Shown here one piece after another: positions 19,661 through 30,366 of a stretch of 36,746 nucleotides of DNA. Each line of letters opens with the position of its first letter. Position 1 is the stretch's first letter. The notes under the pieces were generated by a model, which ran no database searches, was not told where the DNA came from, and saw only the letters and a list, made by a program, of their open reading frames with translations. The translations under genes were made by a program, and so were the position numbers. This stretch comes from Beroe ovata (Eukaryota > Ctenophora > Nuda > Beroida > Beroidae): positions 15,101 through 51,846 of the forward strand of contig CAMPET010000120.1 in NCBI GenBank assembly GCA_946803715.1, given 5' to 3'.

Positions 19661-21180
19661 TGCTGAAAATGGACAGTGGACATCGACAAAGGCATTCCAA
19701 ACCTCGAAAATTCTAGAAATGTTCAAATTACGCTCATTTAAAAAAACCATCGAATGCTGGATTGTTAAAAGGTAAAACTCGAAACCAAAACATGTGAAAG
19801 TCCACCGTTCAAAAGTAAATTCTTTTGCCCTCCATCTCTTTGCTTTTCAGCAGCTTAGGCAGTAGGAAAACGTGCAATTAATGCCCAATTGAAACGCTTT
19901 GATTTTCAGAAGTCGCAAGATATTTTGGAATGATCAAGTATCCTTCAGTATTGCGTTAATCAAATGTCTCCTAGGCGAGTTATACATTGAGAAAAACTCA
20001 GATTTCAAAATATTCAATTTCTGCCATGATCTCAGCGCATAACCTTAACAGTTGGATTCCATTTTCAGCTGAGACATATATTTTAGACGCCCGAAATGTC
20101 ATCGCTCGGTTAATAATTCTATACCAGCTATACTATGTCGATTTGTCATAGCGTCAATGTCAGAAAATCGCAGTTTTGAATTCAGATACATCTGAGACGA
20201 ATTATTGGATTTTGAAGGGTCGAAACCAAAGGCTGCATTCTAAGCATGTCAATTGTCCCAAGTTCATCAGCTCCATTACGAACTTGATTAGTATCCTATC
20301 AGAGCCTGCATGCTGACCTGAGCTATTGCATGCTATATTCTTCACGCACGAACAAGTTGTCTTATTTCGGAAATTAAGCATTCTGGAAGGAAGTTTTAAC
20401 ATCTGATTATCAACAGGAAGCCTTGACATTATTATTAACAGTTTTATAACAAGTATCGCATTTTATATTTTGCATCTGATTTTGCATGGTCCATTGTGTT
20501 TGATCTTCGTATTTGCTGTGCACAAGAACAATAGTAGAATGTAATAAAATATAAGTGTGTGTGAGCTTATTGGAGGACATGTTTCTTAAGCAGGATATCT
20601 GATTAACTTACCTTTTAAAGATCAACATGTGTACATCATTGATATATCATATATGTGGAGTATTGTCGCTTCAGGAAGACAGCGACAGCTCATCTCTGAG
20701 ACTTTAAATAGATTCTACCTTTATATTCCTACTTGAACGGATTTTAACAAAGGAATCCTTCTTCCACCTTACTATAAATATGCTGAAGAAAATATTCATC
20801 CTTCAAATCCAGAGTGGCTGTAATAAGCTTAGCAAGGATAAATAAGTGTAAATTGTAGAGAATTCTAGATAAATAGGAAAATATAAGTTGAGTAAATGAT
20901 ATACCTAGGTAAAAACCTACACTAGGCTGCTGCACTGTTTTCGCCATACCTAAGGTTTAACCCATGTTTCTGTCATCACATTTGCATAGAATATTATAAA
21001 TTCCGTTTTTAACTCCATGTCTCTTCCTCCAGCTTCTCCCTATAAATATCATTCTCCTCTCTCAGGGAATTTACTATGTTTATATTTACTTACCTTATAA
21101 TAATGAATTGTTATCTACAACGCCTGACAACTTTAGAATCGTATCAGTTTCACTACAGTCAGAATGTGACAAGGAACTAG

Positions 21181-21263
21181 CTTAATTTGGTGCTTTGTTC
21201 TAGCCACTTTAGGTTTTCATGGTCTTAATTTGGTGCTTTGTTCTAGCCACTTTAGGTTTTCAT
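21181..21263. repeat. 43-bp perfect tandem duplication
   Basis: CTTAATTTGGTGCTTTGTTC and its following 23 bases at 21181-21223 are repeated directly from 21224 with essentially no change, which implies a recent event. Confidence 0.85.
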
Positions 21264-21810
21264 TGTTCTCCTTCGTGGTCTTCTTCTATTTCAAACATCA
21301 GAGCTATGCTTCAGCCTCAAGAACTCATCTTGGTTTCATCCAAGGGTTCACTAACCTGACTGCATATTTTTGAAGATAATCCAATGTGATCTAACAAGTT
21401 GATTTAACAAGTAAAATTGAGGTCAACGCATCTTTGATCAACCCCTGAGTTTTTACACTAATACCTTCATCGGTTCAAAGACCAATTCAAGTTATTGTGT
21501 ACACATAATCAAACTAGCCATCTTTTGATGTACCTATCTTAAGACGATCATGAGGTTCTTTATATAATAACAAACTCAGTGAGTATAAGTTCATGTGCCA
21601 AATATGAATATAATGACTTGTTGTTGGATGTTTGAGGATATACTATAATAGGTACATTCTGGTCTTCAAGTATAAGGGTACTTCGTCATTTGTTTCATAG
21701 GGCAGTATTCAATGATGTAGGTACATGTAGTTATCTTTGAATGTAGGGCGTAGGTAGCAGTAGAAGTTTTTTGTTTAACAAGCGTCATCTCTTGTAAGTT
21801 TATCCTGCAG

Positions 21811-21912
21811 GTAATTGTAATCACCGATCTGTGATTGATGAATTACAGGATTTTACCTCCAACTTCCATGAGCTTTGCAAGTTGCAGTCCACCACTTTAT
21901 AAAAGTGGTGGA
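21811..21912. repeat. Two adjacent hairpins
   Basis: GTAATT...ATCAC / GTGAT...AATTAC (21811-21848) forms an imperfect hairpin. TCCACCACTTT / AAAGTGGTGGA (21888-21898 with 21902-21912) forms a perfect 11-bp stem with a three-base ATA loop. They may be small RNA structures or an inverted-repeat remnant. Confidence 0.6.
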
Positions 21913-22082
21913 GCAAGCAGCAGTGACATATGAAGATTTTTATAAAGTTCATTTTTAAAAAATGACTCTTACTCATGGCAATGCGAGCATCAGCTTTTCA
22001 GCAGATTGGATAGCATGCAGAATCCAGCTTGTTATTGAAAACACATATATTTTAGACCGTGCAGAAGGTATGCAATTGACGA

Positions 22083-22176
22083 TCACGTGACCTTGACAAC
22101 AGACACGTGACCGCAGTTTAACGCCACGTGTCTGCAATAACAAGAATCACGTGATACGCGCGCACGTGTCACGTGA
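22083..22176. promoter_or_regulatory. Cluster of six CACGTG E-boxes
   Basis: CACGTG cores lie at 22084, 22104, 22125, 22148, 22163 and 22170, most as TCACGTGA or ACACGTGA, in 92 bases, with CG-rich sequence around (GCGCGCACGTGTCACGTGA). This is the densest regulatory-looking block in the window, 2.4 kb upstream of the first kinase, whose ATG follows a good acceptor (AATTGCAG at about 24514). It may therefore mark the promoter of a 5' untranslated exon. That link is an inference. Confidence 0.5.
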
Positions 22177-22179
22177 CTC

Positions 22180-24532
22180 TGTGCAGCTAGGGAGATGTGT
22201 GAGTGCGGGAGAAAATCGCGCAGTTTCGAGAAAAGCTGCCACTTTTCTCTCTTTAGCTCTGACTGATGCGTCCGAATTGGTCACATAATCATTTTCTTTT
22301 GATCGTTATCGGATTAGGAATCACATACCAACACCAAAAAAGGCATTGGTATCCTTAATATTTATCCGCAGCTATACTAGGTCATTGAAATAGTAAAAAC
22401 GCAACGCAGCCCATATTTTCTTATTTTAGACCAGCTTATGCATCATTACCCTCATTATATCATAGGCTTTAGTTCGCACAAAACATATTATTTTGTACAA
22501 AAAGGAACGGGATAGACTTATGTCAGTGAACTGCATGCACTATATGCAGGTTTGGCTTATTCATAGGTTGTTTGTGATTAAACAATGGAATGGTCGGATC
22601 AAATTTCTTCCGAATTTTCTGGCCTGATCCAGGGTATAATTAGGTTTTCTGCTATCGTGATACTACATAACTACATCAGTCATATATCCGATTGAGGAAA
22701 ACATAACTCAATTTTTACAATCTTCCTGGTTCTGATTACCTAATTAGATCACATATAATATTCCTAGGTGTAATTATTATTGTATCTCATTATCATCGCT
22801 CAGAGAAGCGGCAACTCCATCAACCAATTATCCCATGTCCCAGAATGCCGGAATGCGTCTCAATTTTGTACAATTATTGTACTTTCCTATGTTTGAATAT
22901 GTTTGCTTTTATTATAGGCCATCTGGGAGTCTAGTGATCCTACACTGTTATCGTGCTTACTCACCTAGCCTAGTGTGCAAGTTTTCGAGCAGTTTTGGTG
23001 AAGCTTGTCAACAGTTGTCTGAAGATGCTTGTTGTCAACAAATCACCTGATTGAACACACATGTAACATCAACTCCACATTACTAAACCAGTGGTCTAGT
23101 GTAACACCGTCTAAATTTCAAGCGATAATTTTTGCATGAAACTAGGTACCTACTCAACATTGGATTTCAGACTTCATACCTACAAGAATTTCAACAGCTT
23201 TAATACTTTCATATGATCATCTGGATTAGCTTGTTGACAATATAAGTTCTATAATATAATTTCTTGCTTATAATATCGGCATACGTTTTTGAGCAAGTTA
23301 GTACTTGAGTAGGTATCTACCTTGATCACTTGACGGTTTTGACAGAATAACAGTGCAGTTCGATAAAGACATGACGTACTCCTAGGTATAATAGATTGAT
23401 GTTTGATTTACCAAAACTTTATCAATCCGGTAACTTCACCCGAATTTCTCCTCATGGGTATTCGATTTCACAATATTTACAACGTTTTGTCATCACATAC
23501 CACCTAGGAACCTTATATTCATTGGAGTCTTGATCATTGTCCTTCTCAGCCGATTTAGGTTTGCATTGTCAACCAGATCTTATTGGTACCTATTCCCAAC
23601 CATGCCTTCTGCTCAGATCAACTTATCAATAATCATTGCACCTGCTCGCCTTTATGATAACGGGTCCAACCCAATATTCGGAATTATATTCAGTGATTTC
23701 AATCAAACTGACTTCATCACTCTTGGTGAAGGGTAATTCAATCAAGTTTAAAATTTGATAGGACCTTATCAGCCAATAAGTTCAGATGCAGTTCTGACGT
23801 CCTAGGGACTCAGGTTTCAGGTAGCTTTAATATGACGTTGTAGCCAGATATCTTAGAAGCGTGTTATAGTCCCATGACTGTTGTATGCTAAGAGGCCAAT
23901 TTAAACTTTCGTCCGGAAATATAGGTACCATATTTTCAAAAAGTCTAGACTTGTTCCATAAGAGGGCGCAATTATTTGAGTAGACTTCATACCACAGCTT
24001 CAATTGTAGGCTGTAATTCTAGTTATGACTCATGGTACAGAGTAATTTAGTATTTTAGGATCCATTTAGCATATTATGATGATTGCAAGGAAGATAATTT
24101 CATGTAATCCCTGGTGATTGTTCAGATATTTGCTGAGTTATAGTGACTACTTAAATCTTTCACTTACATTACATCTTCTAACTTCTTGATCCTTTTAAAT
24201 GTTCTCTTCATGACTTATAGAGGGTTGGTCTAAACAAAGCATTTACCTAGTTTTATCGAATATCTGAGTACTTAAGCTGTCCTCCAATGTCTGATTCTCA
24301 TGTTGCTGCAGAGATAGGTATGAGCTAGGAGACAGTTTTTGTTGCTTGTCTTTTTTCCATACCGGCGTTTTTTCGGTTTTGGTTTTCGATAGGCCACCAG
24401 ATTGGCCGCAAAGTTTATGTTTGGGTTCTATCCATATTAATAAGGATACTTGGATAAGGTTTGAACTTTGAAGCATCCTATCACAGCATTTCTCTAATAC
24501 CCGAGCCAATTGCAGCGTGACTCCTTCTCAAA
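22180..24532. other. Noncoding spacer or 5' UTR intron upstream of kinase 1
   Basis: No coding region is recognised. A consensus acceptor AATTGCAG about 18 bases before the kinase ATG suggests that part of this stretch is an intron in the 5' untranslated region. Confidence 0.5.
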
Positions 24533-25693
24533 ATGGCAAAAAGACTGGTTGCGGCCATGGCCAAGTCCTTGGACCCCTACTTTGATCTGATCCTTGATGA
24601 TGATGTTGCTGAAAACAGATGGCCACGAGTCCTCGACTACTACAAGAAGGCAGGACACCAAAGTATCATGTGCCAGTCCCTGAACAGACAGAGATTTGAG
24701 GACTTGAAACATCTCCAGACAAAGAATGGCTGGACTCTAGCTAGGGCAATCAACACTGGAGTGACAAACCCCAGCAGTTTCACTGGATGTCATGCTGGAG
24801 ATTTGGAGAGCTACTCCCTCTTTAGACCCTTCTTCAAAGATGTCATAGAGAAGTACCATGTTGGTTTCGACATGGAGAAACACAAGCACGTCACTGACAT
24901 GGATGTGAACAAGATCACCGAGAAATTGGAGGAACATGCTAAGAAGAAGATTGTCAGCTCGAGGATCAGGTGTGCAAGGAACCTTGCCATGTTCCCTTTG
25001 AACACCTGTGGAACCAAAGAGTCAAGACTGGAAATCGCCGATCTTATGGAGAAGGTCTTTGCAACTTTCCCAGCAGAGCTTCAGGGGACTTTCCACAGAC
25101 ATACTGCTATGAGTGATGATGAGATCAAGTACTGGGTGGACAAGCATTTCCTCTTCAGGGGTGGTGATGTGATGCAGGCTGCTAGTGGGTATCACGCTGA
25201 CTGGCCCCATGGTCGTGGAATCTTTGTCAGCAAGAACGAGAACTTCTTGATGTGGTTGAATGAGGGTGATCATCTCAGAATCATCTCCATGCAAATGGGC
25301 GGTGATATTGAGGCTACATTCGACCGGTTGGGCAAGTGTGCTCAAGCAGTTGAGGATGGTCTGAGGAAGATCACAGGGCAAGAAGAGGTCTATGCTAGAG
25401 ACGAGGTCCTGGGAATGATCACTTGTTGTCCCACCAACTTGGGAACGGGAATGAGAGGAAGTGTCCACATCCTAATCCCAAAACTGATTGCTAAGATTGG
25501 TCTGGATGGAATTGACAAGATTGCCCGTGAGATGCAGTGTCAAGCTCGTGGAAGTAGCGGGGAGCACAGTGAGGTTGTGGACAGAGTAGACATTTCCAAC
25601 TGGAGGAGACTTGGATTCCCTGAGTGTCAACTTGTACAGGATATGATCAAGTGTGTCAACTACATCAGCAAACTAGAGGATGAGCTAGCTTAA
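24533..25693 (+). CDS. Phosphagen (guanidino) kinase, arginine-kinase-like, copy 1
   Basis: The 386-residue intronless protein is the usual length for a single-domain arginine kinase. These enzymes transfer phosphate between ATP and a guanidino compound to buffer cellular ATP. Visible landmarks: the guanidino-specificity region (NPSSFTGCHAGDLESY), SSRIRCARN with two ATP-binding Arg, WPHGRGIF, NEGDHLRIISM, the reactive Cys motif TCCPTNLGTGMRGSV (Cys299), and QARGSSGEHSE with Glu344 matching Limulus Glu314. CPTNLG and the GEHSE loop favour arginine kinase over creatine kinase (CPSNLG, no Glu), but the specificity loop is intermediate, so the substrate is not certain. The NEED-box catalytic Glu (Limulus Glu225) is Gly245. 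It is tandem with copy 2, 806 bases downstream. AATAAA at 25813 gives a short 3' UTR. Confidence 0.94.
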   Translation: MAKRLVAAMAKSLDPYFDLILDDDVAENRWPRVLDYYKKAGHQSIMCQSLNRQRFEDLKHLQTKNGWTLARAINTGVTNPSSFTGCHAGDLESYSLFRPFFKDVIEKYHVGFDMEKHKHVTDMDVNKITEKLEEHAKKKIVSSRIRCARNLAMFPLNTCGTKESRLEIADLMEKVFATFPAELQGTFHRHTAMSDDEIKYWVDKHFLFRGGDVMQAASGYHADWPHGRGIFVSKNENFLMWLNEGDHLRIISMQMGGDIEATFDRLGKCAQAVEDGLRKITGQEEVYARDEVLGMITCCPTNLGTGMRGSVHILIPKLIAKIGLDGIDKIAREMQCQARGSSGEHSEVVDRVDISNWRRLGFPECQLVQDMIKCVNYISKLEDELA

Positions 25694-26499
25694 TAAGCTT
25701 GGTCGAGTGCCAAATTTGAGATGGACTGGTGTTGGTAAAAGTAAACAGCAATATATTTCTATTTTAGTAATCAGAGTTTATTATTATTTAGAAATAGATT
25801 AGGTATTCTTTCAATAAATTTTTAGAATTTTATAAATTTCAGCGTTAGTTTGTAGATTGAAATCAGATTTTGATATTCCTTTTGATAAGTTTGCTATTAA
25901 ATTTTATCAATTTATTTCTTAGATTGGCGGCATTGTTTTCTATATCATTCAGATACACTGTACATAATTCATTGATAAATTCACAAATTTACTGACCTTT
26001 TCTTGACCTAAATACAAACCTTGAACAACATTATTGAGTGAAATTTAGGCTGTTCCCCATCTTAAATCTACTTTCAGCTGCTCTATATTTGGTGTGAAAC
26101 GCATTATTTTCTTACATATTATTCAGCATTATCCACTCATCAACTAATAAGAACCTCTCCTCCTGCAATGGCTGCTCTTACAGCTTCTTAGCAAGCATTT
26201 GGCCAATAAAAGTAGCTTCAATAGCTAATATATAAAGCACAACGTGTTGTCTTATGTATGAAACATGCCACTGAGTATTTCAGGCCTTATATTGTGTGTG
26301 TGGATCTGTTTGACTGTGTGTGTGGCTGATATATTGTCTGATGATTGGTATCTTATGTGGACTCATTATGTGTGACCAAAATCTATTGCCAAAACCATGT
26401 ACTAAAATTATTGTGCCGTGTTAATATTTTGATATTGCCAAAGTGATTCGCTGAATCTCTTTAGTCTGAGTTTCTAACACGATCCTCTTATCCAGGACA
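25694..26499. other. Spacer between tandem kinases, with polyA signal and likely promoter
   Basis: AATAAA at 25813-25818 can end copy 1. The remainder is AT-rich with a TGTGTGTG patch (about 26293-26325). The sequence CTCTTATCCAG just before the ATG of copy 2 is a good 3' splice site, so copy 2 may also have a 5' untranslated exon here or further upstream. Confidence 0.5.
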
Positions 26500-27645
26500 A
26501 TGGCATCTGACAAGAAACCCGACCCCTACTATGACCTCATCATCGATGAAGACCTGGCCAACAACGAGTGGCCCAAGGTCATGGATGAGCACAAGAAAGC
26601 CGAGCACCAGTCCATCATGTGTCAAGTCATCGACAAGGAGATGTTTGAAAGGATGAAGGACATAAAGTCAGAGCGGGGTTGGACCATTGCCAGGGCCATC
26701 AACACCGGAGTCCTCAACCCCGCTAGCTTCACGGGATGCCATGCTGGTGATCTGGACAGTTACCACACCTTCAAAGACTTCTTCTTCCCCGTTGTGGAGA
26801 AGTATCACGTGGGGTACAACACCGCTACCGACAAGCATGTGACCGACATGGATGTGAGTAAAATTGAGACTGAGCTGGAGAAGCATGCCGAGTCAAAGAT
26901 CATTAGTACGAGGATCAGGTGTGCCAGGAACCTCTCAATGTTCCCTCTCAACACCCTGGGAACCAAGGAGCAGAGAATTGAGATTGCAGATCTCATGGAG
27001 AAGGTATTCGCTACGTTCCCCGAGGAGCTGCAGGGCACTTTCTACAGGCACTCCAAGATGTCTGAAGATGAGATCAAGCATTGGGTGGATAAGCATTTCC
27101 TTTTCAGAGGGAAAGACCTTATGCAGGCTGCAAGTGGGTATCACGCTGACTGGCCCCATGGTCGTGGAATCTTTGTCAGCAAGAACGAGAATTTCCTGAT
27201 GTGGCTGAATGAGGGTGATCATCTCAGAATCATCTCTATGAACCAGGACGGAGACATCAAGACCACCTTCGAGAGGCTGGGAAAAGCTGCCAAGGCTGTT
27301 GAAGATGGCATCAAGCAGGTCACCGGGAAAGACGATGTTTTCGCCAGGGACGATGTTCTGGGAATGATCACTTGCTGTCCCACCAACTTGGGAACTGGAA
27401 TGAGAGGAAGTGTCCACATCCTGATCCCCAAACTCATCAAGAAGATCGGATTTGACGAGATTGACAGGATTGCCCGGACCATGCAGTGCCAAGCTCGTGG
27501 TAGCAGCGGAGAGCACAGTGAGGTGGTTGACAGGGTTGACATTTCCAACTGGAGGCGACTTGGATTCCCTGAGTACGAGTTGGTCCAAGACATGGTGAAG
27601 TGTGTCAACTACATCAGCAAGATGGAGGATGAAATTGAAGAGTAG
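26500..27645 (+). CDS. Phosphagen (guanidino) kinase, arginine-kinase-like, copy 2
   Basis: The 381-residue intronless paralogue of copy 1 has the same landmarks: NPASFTGCHAGDLDSY, STRIRCARN, WPHGRGIF, TCCPTNLGTGMRGSV (Cys293) and GSSGEHSE (Glu338). It reads NEGDH, again Gly (239) in place of the NEED-box catalytic Glu. It lacks the MAKRLVAA N-terminal extension of copy 1 and has MNQDGDIKTT where copy 1 has MQMGGDIEAT. The N-terminal third is well diverged at DNA level, yet a central block is nearly identical to copy 1, including 59 identical bases. Cytosolic ATP buffering is the family role. Copies with different N-termini may differ in expression or location. Confidence 0.94.
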   Translation: MASDKKPDPYYDLIIDEDLANNEWPKVMDEHKKAEHQSIMCQVIDKEMFERMKDIKSERGWTIARAINTGVLNPASFTGCHAGDLDSYHTFKDFFFPVVEKYHVGYNTATDKHVTDMDVSKIETELEKHAESKIISTRIRCARNLSMFPLNTLGTKEQRIEIADLMEKVFATFPEELQGTFYRHSKMSEDEIKHWVDKHFLFRGKDLMQAASGYHADWPHGRGIFVSKNENFLMWLNEGDHLRIISMNQDGDIKTTFERLGKAAKAVEDGIKQVTGKDDVFARDDVLGMITCCPTNLGTGMRGSVHILIPKLIKKIGFDEIDRIARTMQCQARGSSGEHSEVVDRVDISNWRRLGFPEYELVQDMVKCVNYISKMEDEIEE

Positions 27646-27685
27646 AGGATGAAATTGAGATGGAGGATGAAATTGAAGAGTAGAG
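27621..27685. repeat. Duplicated terminal codons of kinase 2
   Basis: The 27 bases GATGGAGGATGAAATTGAAG plus AGTAGAG at 27621-27647, including the stop codon, recur exactly at 27659-27685, with a partial copy between. A GTAAGT donor-like sequence follows at 27691, so a 3' UTR intron is possible. Confidence 0.85.
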
Positions 27686-27691
27686 ATACGG

Positions 27692-29105
27692 TAAGTGTTG
27701 ATAAGTGACATGCTTATAATTATAATTGGGACGGTTATTGAGAATCGGAAATATGGACACACCCTTTAGTCTCTTATAAATTTAGGTTTGCATTTACTAT
27801 TTATGATATTTTGAGAAGCATGTTCGTATGTATTCTGTCTGTTATGTTTGTACCGGTATTTTGCTCTTTCGTTACGCGAGCAAACTACACTCGAACGAAA
27901 ATATAATTAAACTGGAAGTGGCTGCTGAAAAAAGCCTACATGACCTTACACTGAATTATAGCTCATGACAAAGTTTTCGCTCATCTTGAACCCTTTTACA
28001 TCATTAATGATCATCACCCACATTGAAGTTTAGCATTGGTATGTTTCATGTTACTCAGGTACATTTATCAAAAAGTTGAGTTCATGTAAGCATTATTGAG
28101 AATTTTTAGTGTTTAGCTTTATAATAAGATCATGAATCTAATTTTAACTGTGTTCTTTTACCGAGTGTAGATACTATATACGCAATGTGTAGATATGTTC
28201 TTGTACAATAATAACAAAACTTGTCAAGTTTTATGGTAGAAATAATTTCGTTAAATCGTGTTTTTATCCAAATTTCCGAGAGAAGTTGAGGACAGAAATC
28301 GAGGATCCGGAATTTTATGGTGGAAAATGATCACTGATTATCCATTTTAGTAGGGCTCATTAGTCATTATAGGGTTTATATCATGCGATTTGAAATTCAA
28401 AATTGACCAAAATTGCAGTCAAAACTTCGACTATAGAACCCTTAATACCAACCCTGGCCTCCATATTAAACAAGAAACTGTTTGTACCTGGGATGGCCTC
28501 CTGACGCTGAGTCCTATATTCTGCACCTTATGAATCTGCAGCTGATAGTCCAGTTCTTCTGAAAGATAGAGGTAAGAAGACGCGTATATTGTGTACACAT
28601 GGAAGAAAAAGGCGGAAGGAAGGAAAAAACGCGCAATTATGTTAGCAGTTTCCACTGTAATAAGTGCACGTCTTTTTCTTTCCGTCCAGTTTTTCTTCCA
28701 TCTGTAAACATACCGGATACACTCGGAATTAATGATAAGGAACAATTGATATGTGGCAATGGTGGTGGAGGGAATTTAAATTTCAGCTTAGTTCTTCTGA
28801 CTATCATTACCCCTCTTTAGTGCAGGAAACCTTCTTGGATAATACCTAAGAAGTGTTCTTGCACATTATAAGCATAGTTGTTAAGTTCGTCGAAGGAATT
28901 CGAAAAGTTCGTCCAGTTCGGCACCTTTTAAGAATTCTTGCACGTTATAACTAGTGCATCAGCTTATAAGTGCATCAGGATCAACTTATTAAGTAGGTAC
29001 ACACTTCCACAGATTTTAATACTGGTAATGGGATATTGGGATACTCATACATGATCGTTCTTGAGAAGAGACCCTGCACTATCACATTCCCCCAGCCCGA
29101 CCCCC
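27692..29105. other. Intergenic, no gene recognised
   Basis: AT-rich, with no clear AATAAA close to the kinase 2 stop. The minus-strand frame at 28431-28745 is basic and hydrophobic but resembles no family I know. It lies downstream of the minus-oriented promoter-like block at 29106-29205. Confidence 0.5.
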
Positions 29106-29205
29106 TTTTTATAAAAGCACATGCGCGCGCGTGACATCACGTGTGTCGTTACGTCACGCGCGTGACCTAAAATCATGCGATACATATGGTAGTGTCCAGC
29201 CAATA
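29106..29205 (-). promoter_or_regulatory. Promoter-like block: CCAAT, CRE/E-box palindrome, TATA
   Basis: On the minus strand the order is CCAAT region (about 29197), then an inverted repeat CGCGCGTGAC (29125-29134) / GTCACGCGCG (29153-29162) enclosing CACGTG and TTACGTCA (CRE half), then a TTTTATAAAA TATA-like sequence (about 29107-29116). The element order and spacing fit a minus-strand TATA promoter. No convincing minus-strand gene was recognised downstream. Confidence 0.45.
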
Positions 29206-29865
29206 AGAGTGCGCGTGAGACGCATGAATAGCGCTGTAGCGGAATTGAAAACATGGAATGCGTTATAAACTACCCAAACGTTAGGAAACAAAACATGTGT
29301 TCGTCAACAATGCATATGATATGTACATGGAAGGAACATATTTTCGGTTGAGGTTCGGCGACGTTATGTCTGACGCAAAACAACGACTTTAGTAGACCCC
29401 ATTTTCTCCACGCATCACCAATCACATTCCTATTATAACTGGTGCAAAATATTGACGAGGTTTTGGACTTCCTTATATATAGTTCCTCGAGGTGTTGTTC
29501 ATTTGGTGTTCCTGATCTTGTTTTGAATTTGTCGGCATAAACGTTGCTGTTTTGTCGGCAAAAACGTACGTTCTTTATGCTGAATTTTAGCAATTTTCTT
29601 AATTTGACTGATTCCTCAAATTGGTTTGTTTCATACTAATTTGATCCGTGAAATCTTATCACATTATGATGTAGGTAGTGATTTCCGTGGAAAACAGACG
29701 AACAAACAAAAAACAAACACAGAGATGATGTTCCGAGCTAAAAATATCCGCAGAAAAAGTGTTACTTTTAGCAGAATGAGAATTACTATTTTTGGATCTT
29801 CTGCGCAGTCATGCCACCTCCTCGACCTAAGCATGCCAAACTTGAGTAGGTCCTCCAAAATCTGT

Positions 29866-29935
29866 GTCACGTGATTGAAATATTGGATTCTCATTGGGCG
29901 TTCAGGGCGGTTCTCGTTTCCTGATTGGCTGGCTG
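29866..29935. promoter_or_regulatory. Promoter-like block: E-box and three ATTGG boxes
   Basis: TCACGTGATTG (CACGTG 29868-29873) is followed by ATTGG at 29882, 29893 and 29924 (CCAAT on the minus strand) in GC-richer sequence. It is a candidate promoter, possibly paired with the block at 29106-29205. The frame at about 29925-30206 has no recognisable product. Confidence 0.4.
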
Positions 29936-30298
29936 GAAAGGGTGCTTGTGTTTAGGGGGAAAGTTGCGCGGTACGGTTACAAGAAAGGCCTTTGGAAGCG
30001 TGTGTGTTTATGTGTTTACCAACATGAAGAGCTCTAGCAATCTGGTCATCGCGTTACAATATATTGTGGCTGTTATACGGATCTTGGAATTTCAGAATTA
30101 TGTTGTTACTTATACTTCTTCTGTTTGTTTAACTTTGAGATATGGGCATTGTGCAGGGTTCATTTGCATTAATTGCAACATAGGTAAACGGACAATTACA
30201 GTCTAGTCTGATTGATAATTATTCATTAGAAAACGTGTATAACAACGGCTGAATGGGTCCTACATGAATAAATATTTACTAATTAGTAATCAAAGCTG

Positions 30299-30366
30299 CC
30301 GCTCATGACCATATTGACCATTGACCATGACCATATTGACCATTGACCATATTGACTATTGATCAT
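30299..30366. repeat. GACCATATTGACCATT tandem repeat
   Basis: Overlapping copies of ATGACCATATTGACCATTG-type units lie in a 68-base stretch, degenerating at the right end. Confidence 0.8.

Larger units (their letters stand above)
19670..22082. other. Intergenic with a tandem duplication and hairpins
   Basis: No gene is recognised. The minus-strand open frame at 20202-20429 is cysteine-bearing but matches no family I know. Structured parts are annotated separately (21181-21263, 21811-21912). Confidence 0.5.

Noticed and set aside
20202..20429. Minus-strand frame with several Cys, 75 codons
   Set aside because: No recognised domain, no splice partner and no promoter signals; below what can be supported.
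24533..27645. Creatine kinase identity
   Set aside because: CPTNLG and the GEHSE loop Glu favour arginine kinase; the specificity loop is intermediate, so only the broader call is made.
26935..27762. 275-codon minus-strand open frame over kinase 2
   Set aside because: A shadow of the kinase coding sequence on the other strand; no independent family resemblance.
28431..28745. Minus-strand 104-codon frame downstream of a promoter-like block
   Set aside because: Composition not convincingly protein-like and no homology recognised; only the promoter-like block is reported.
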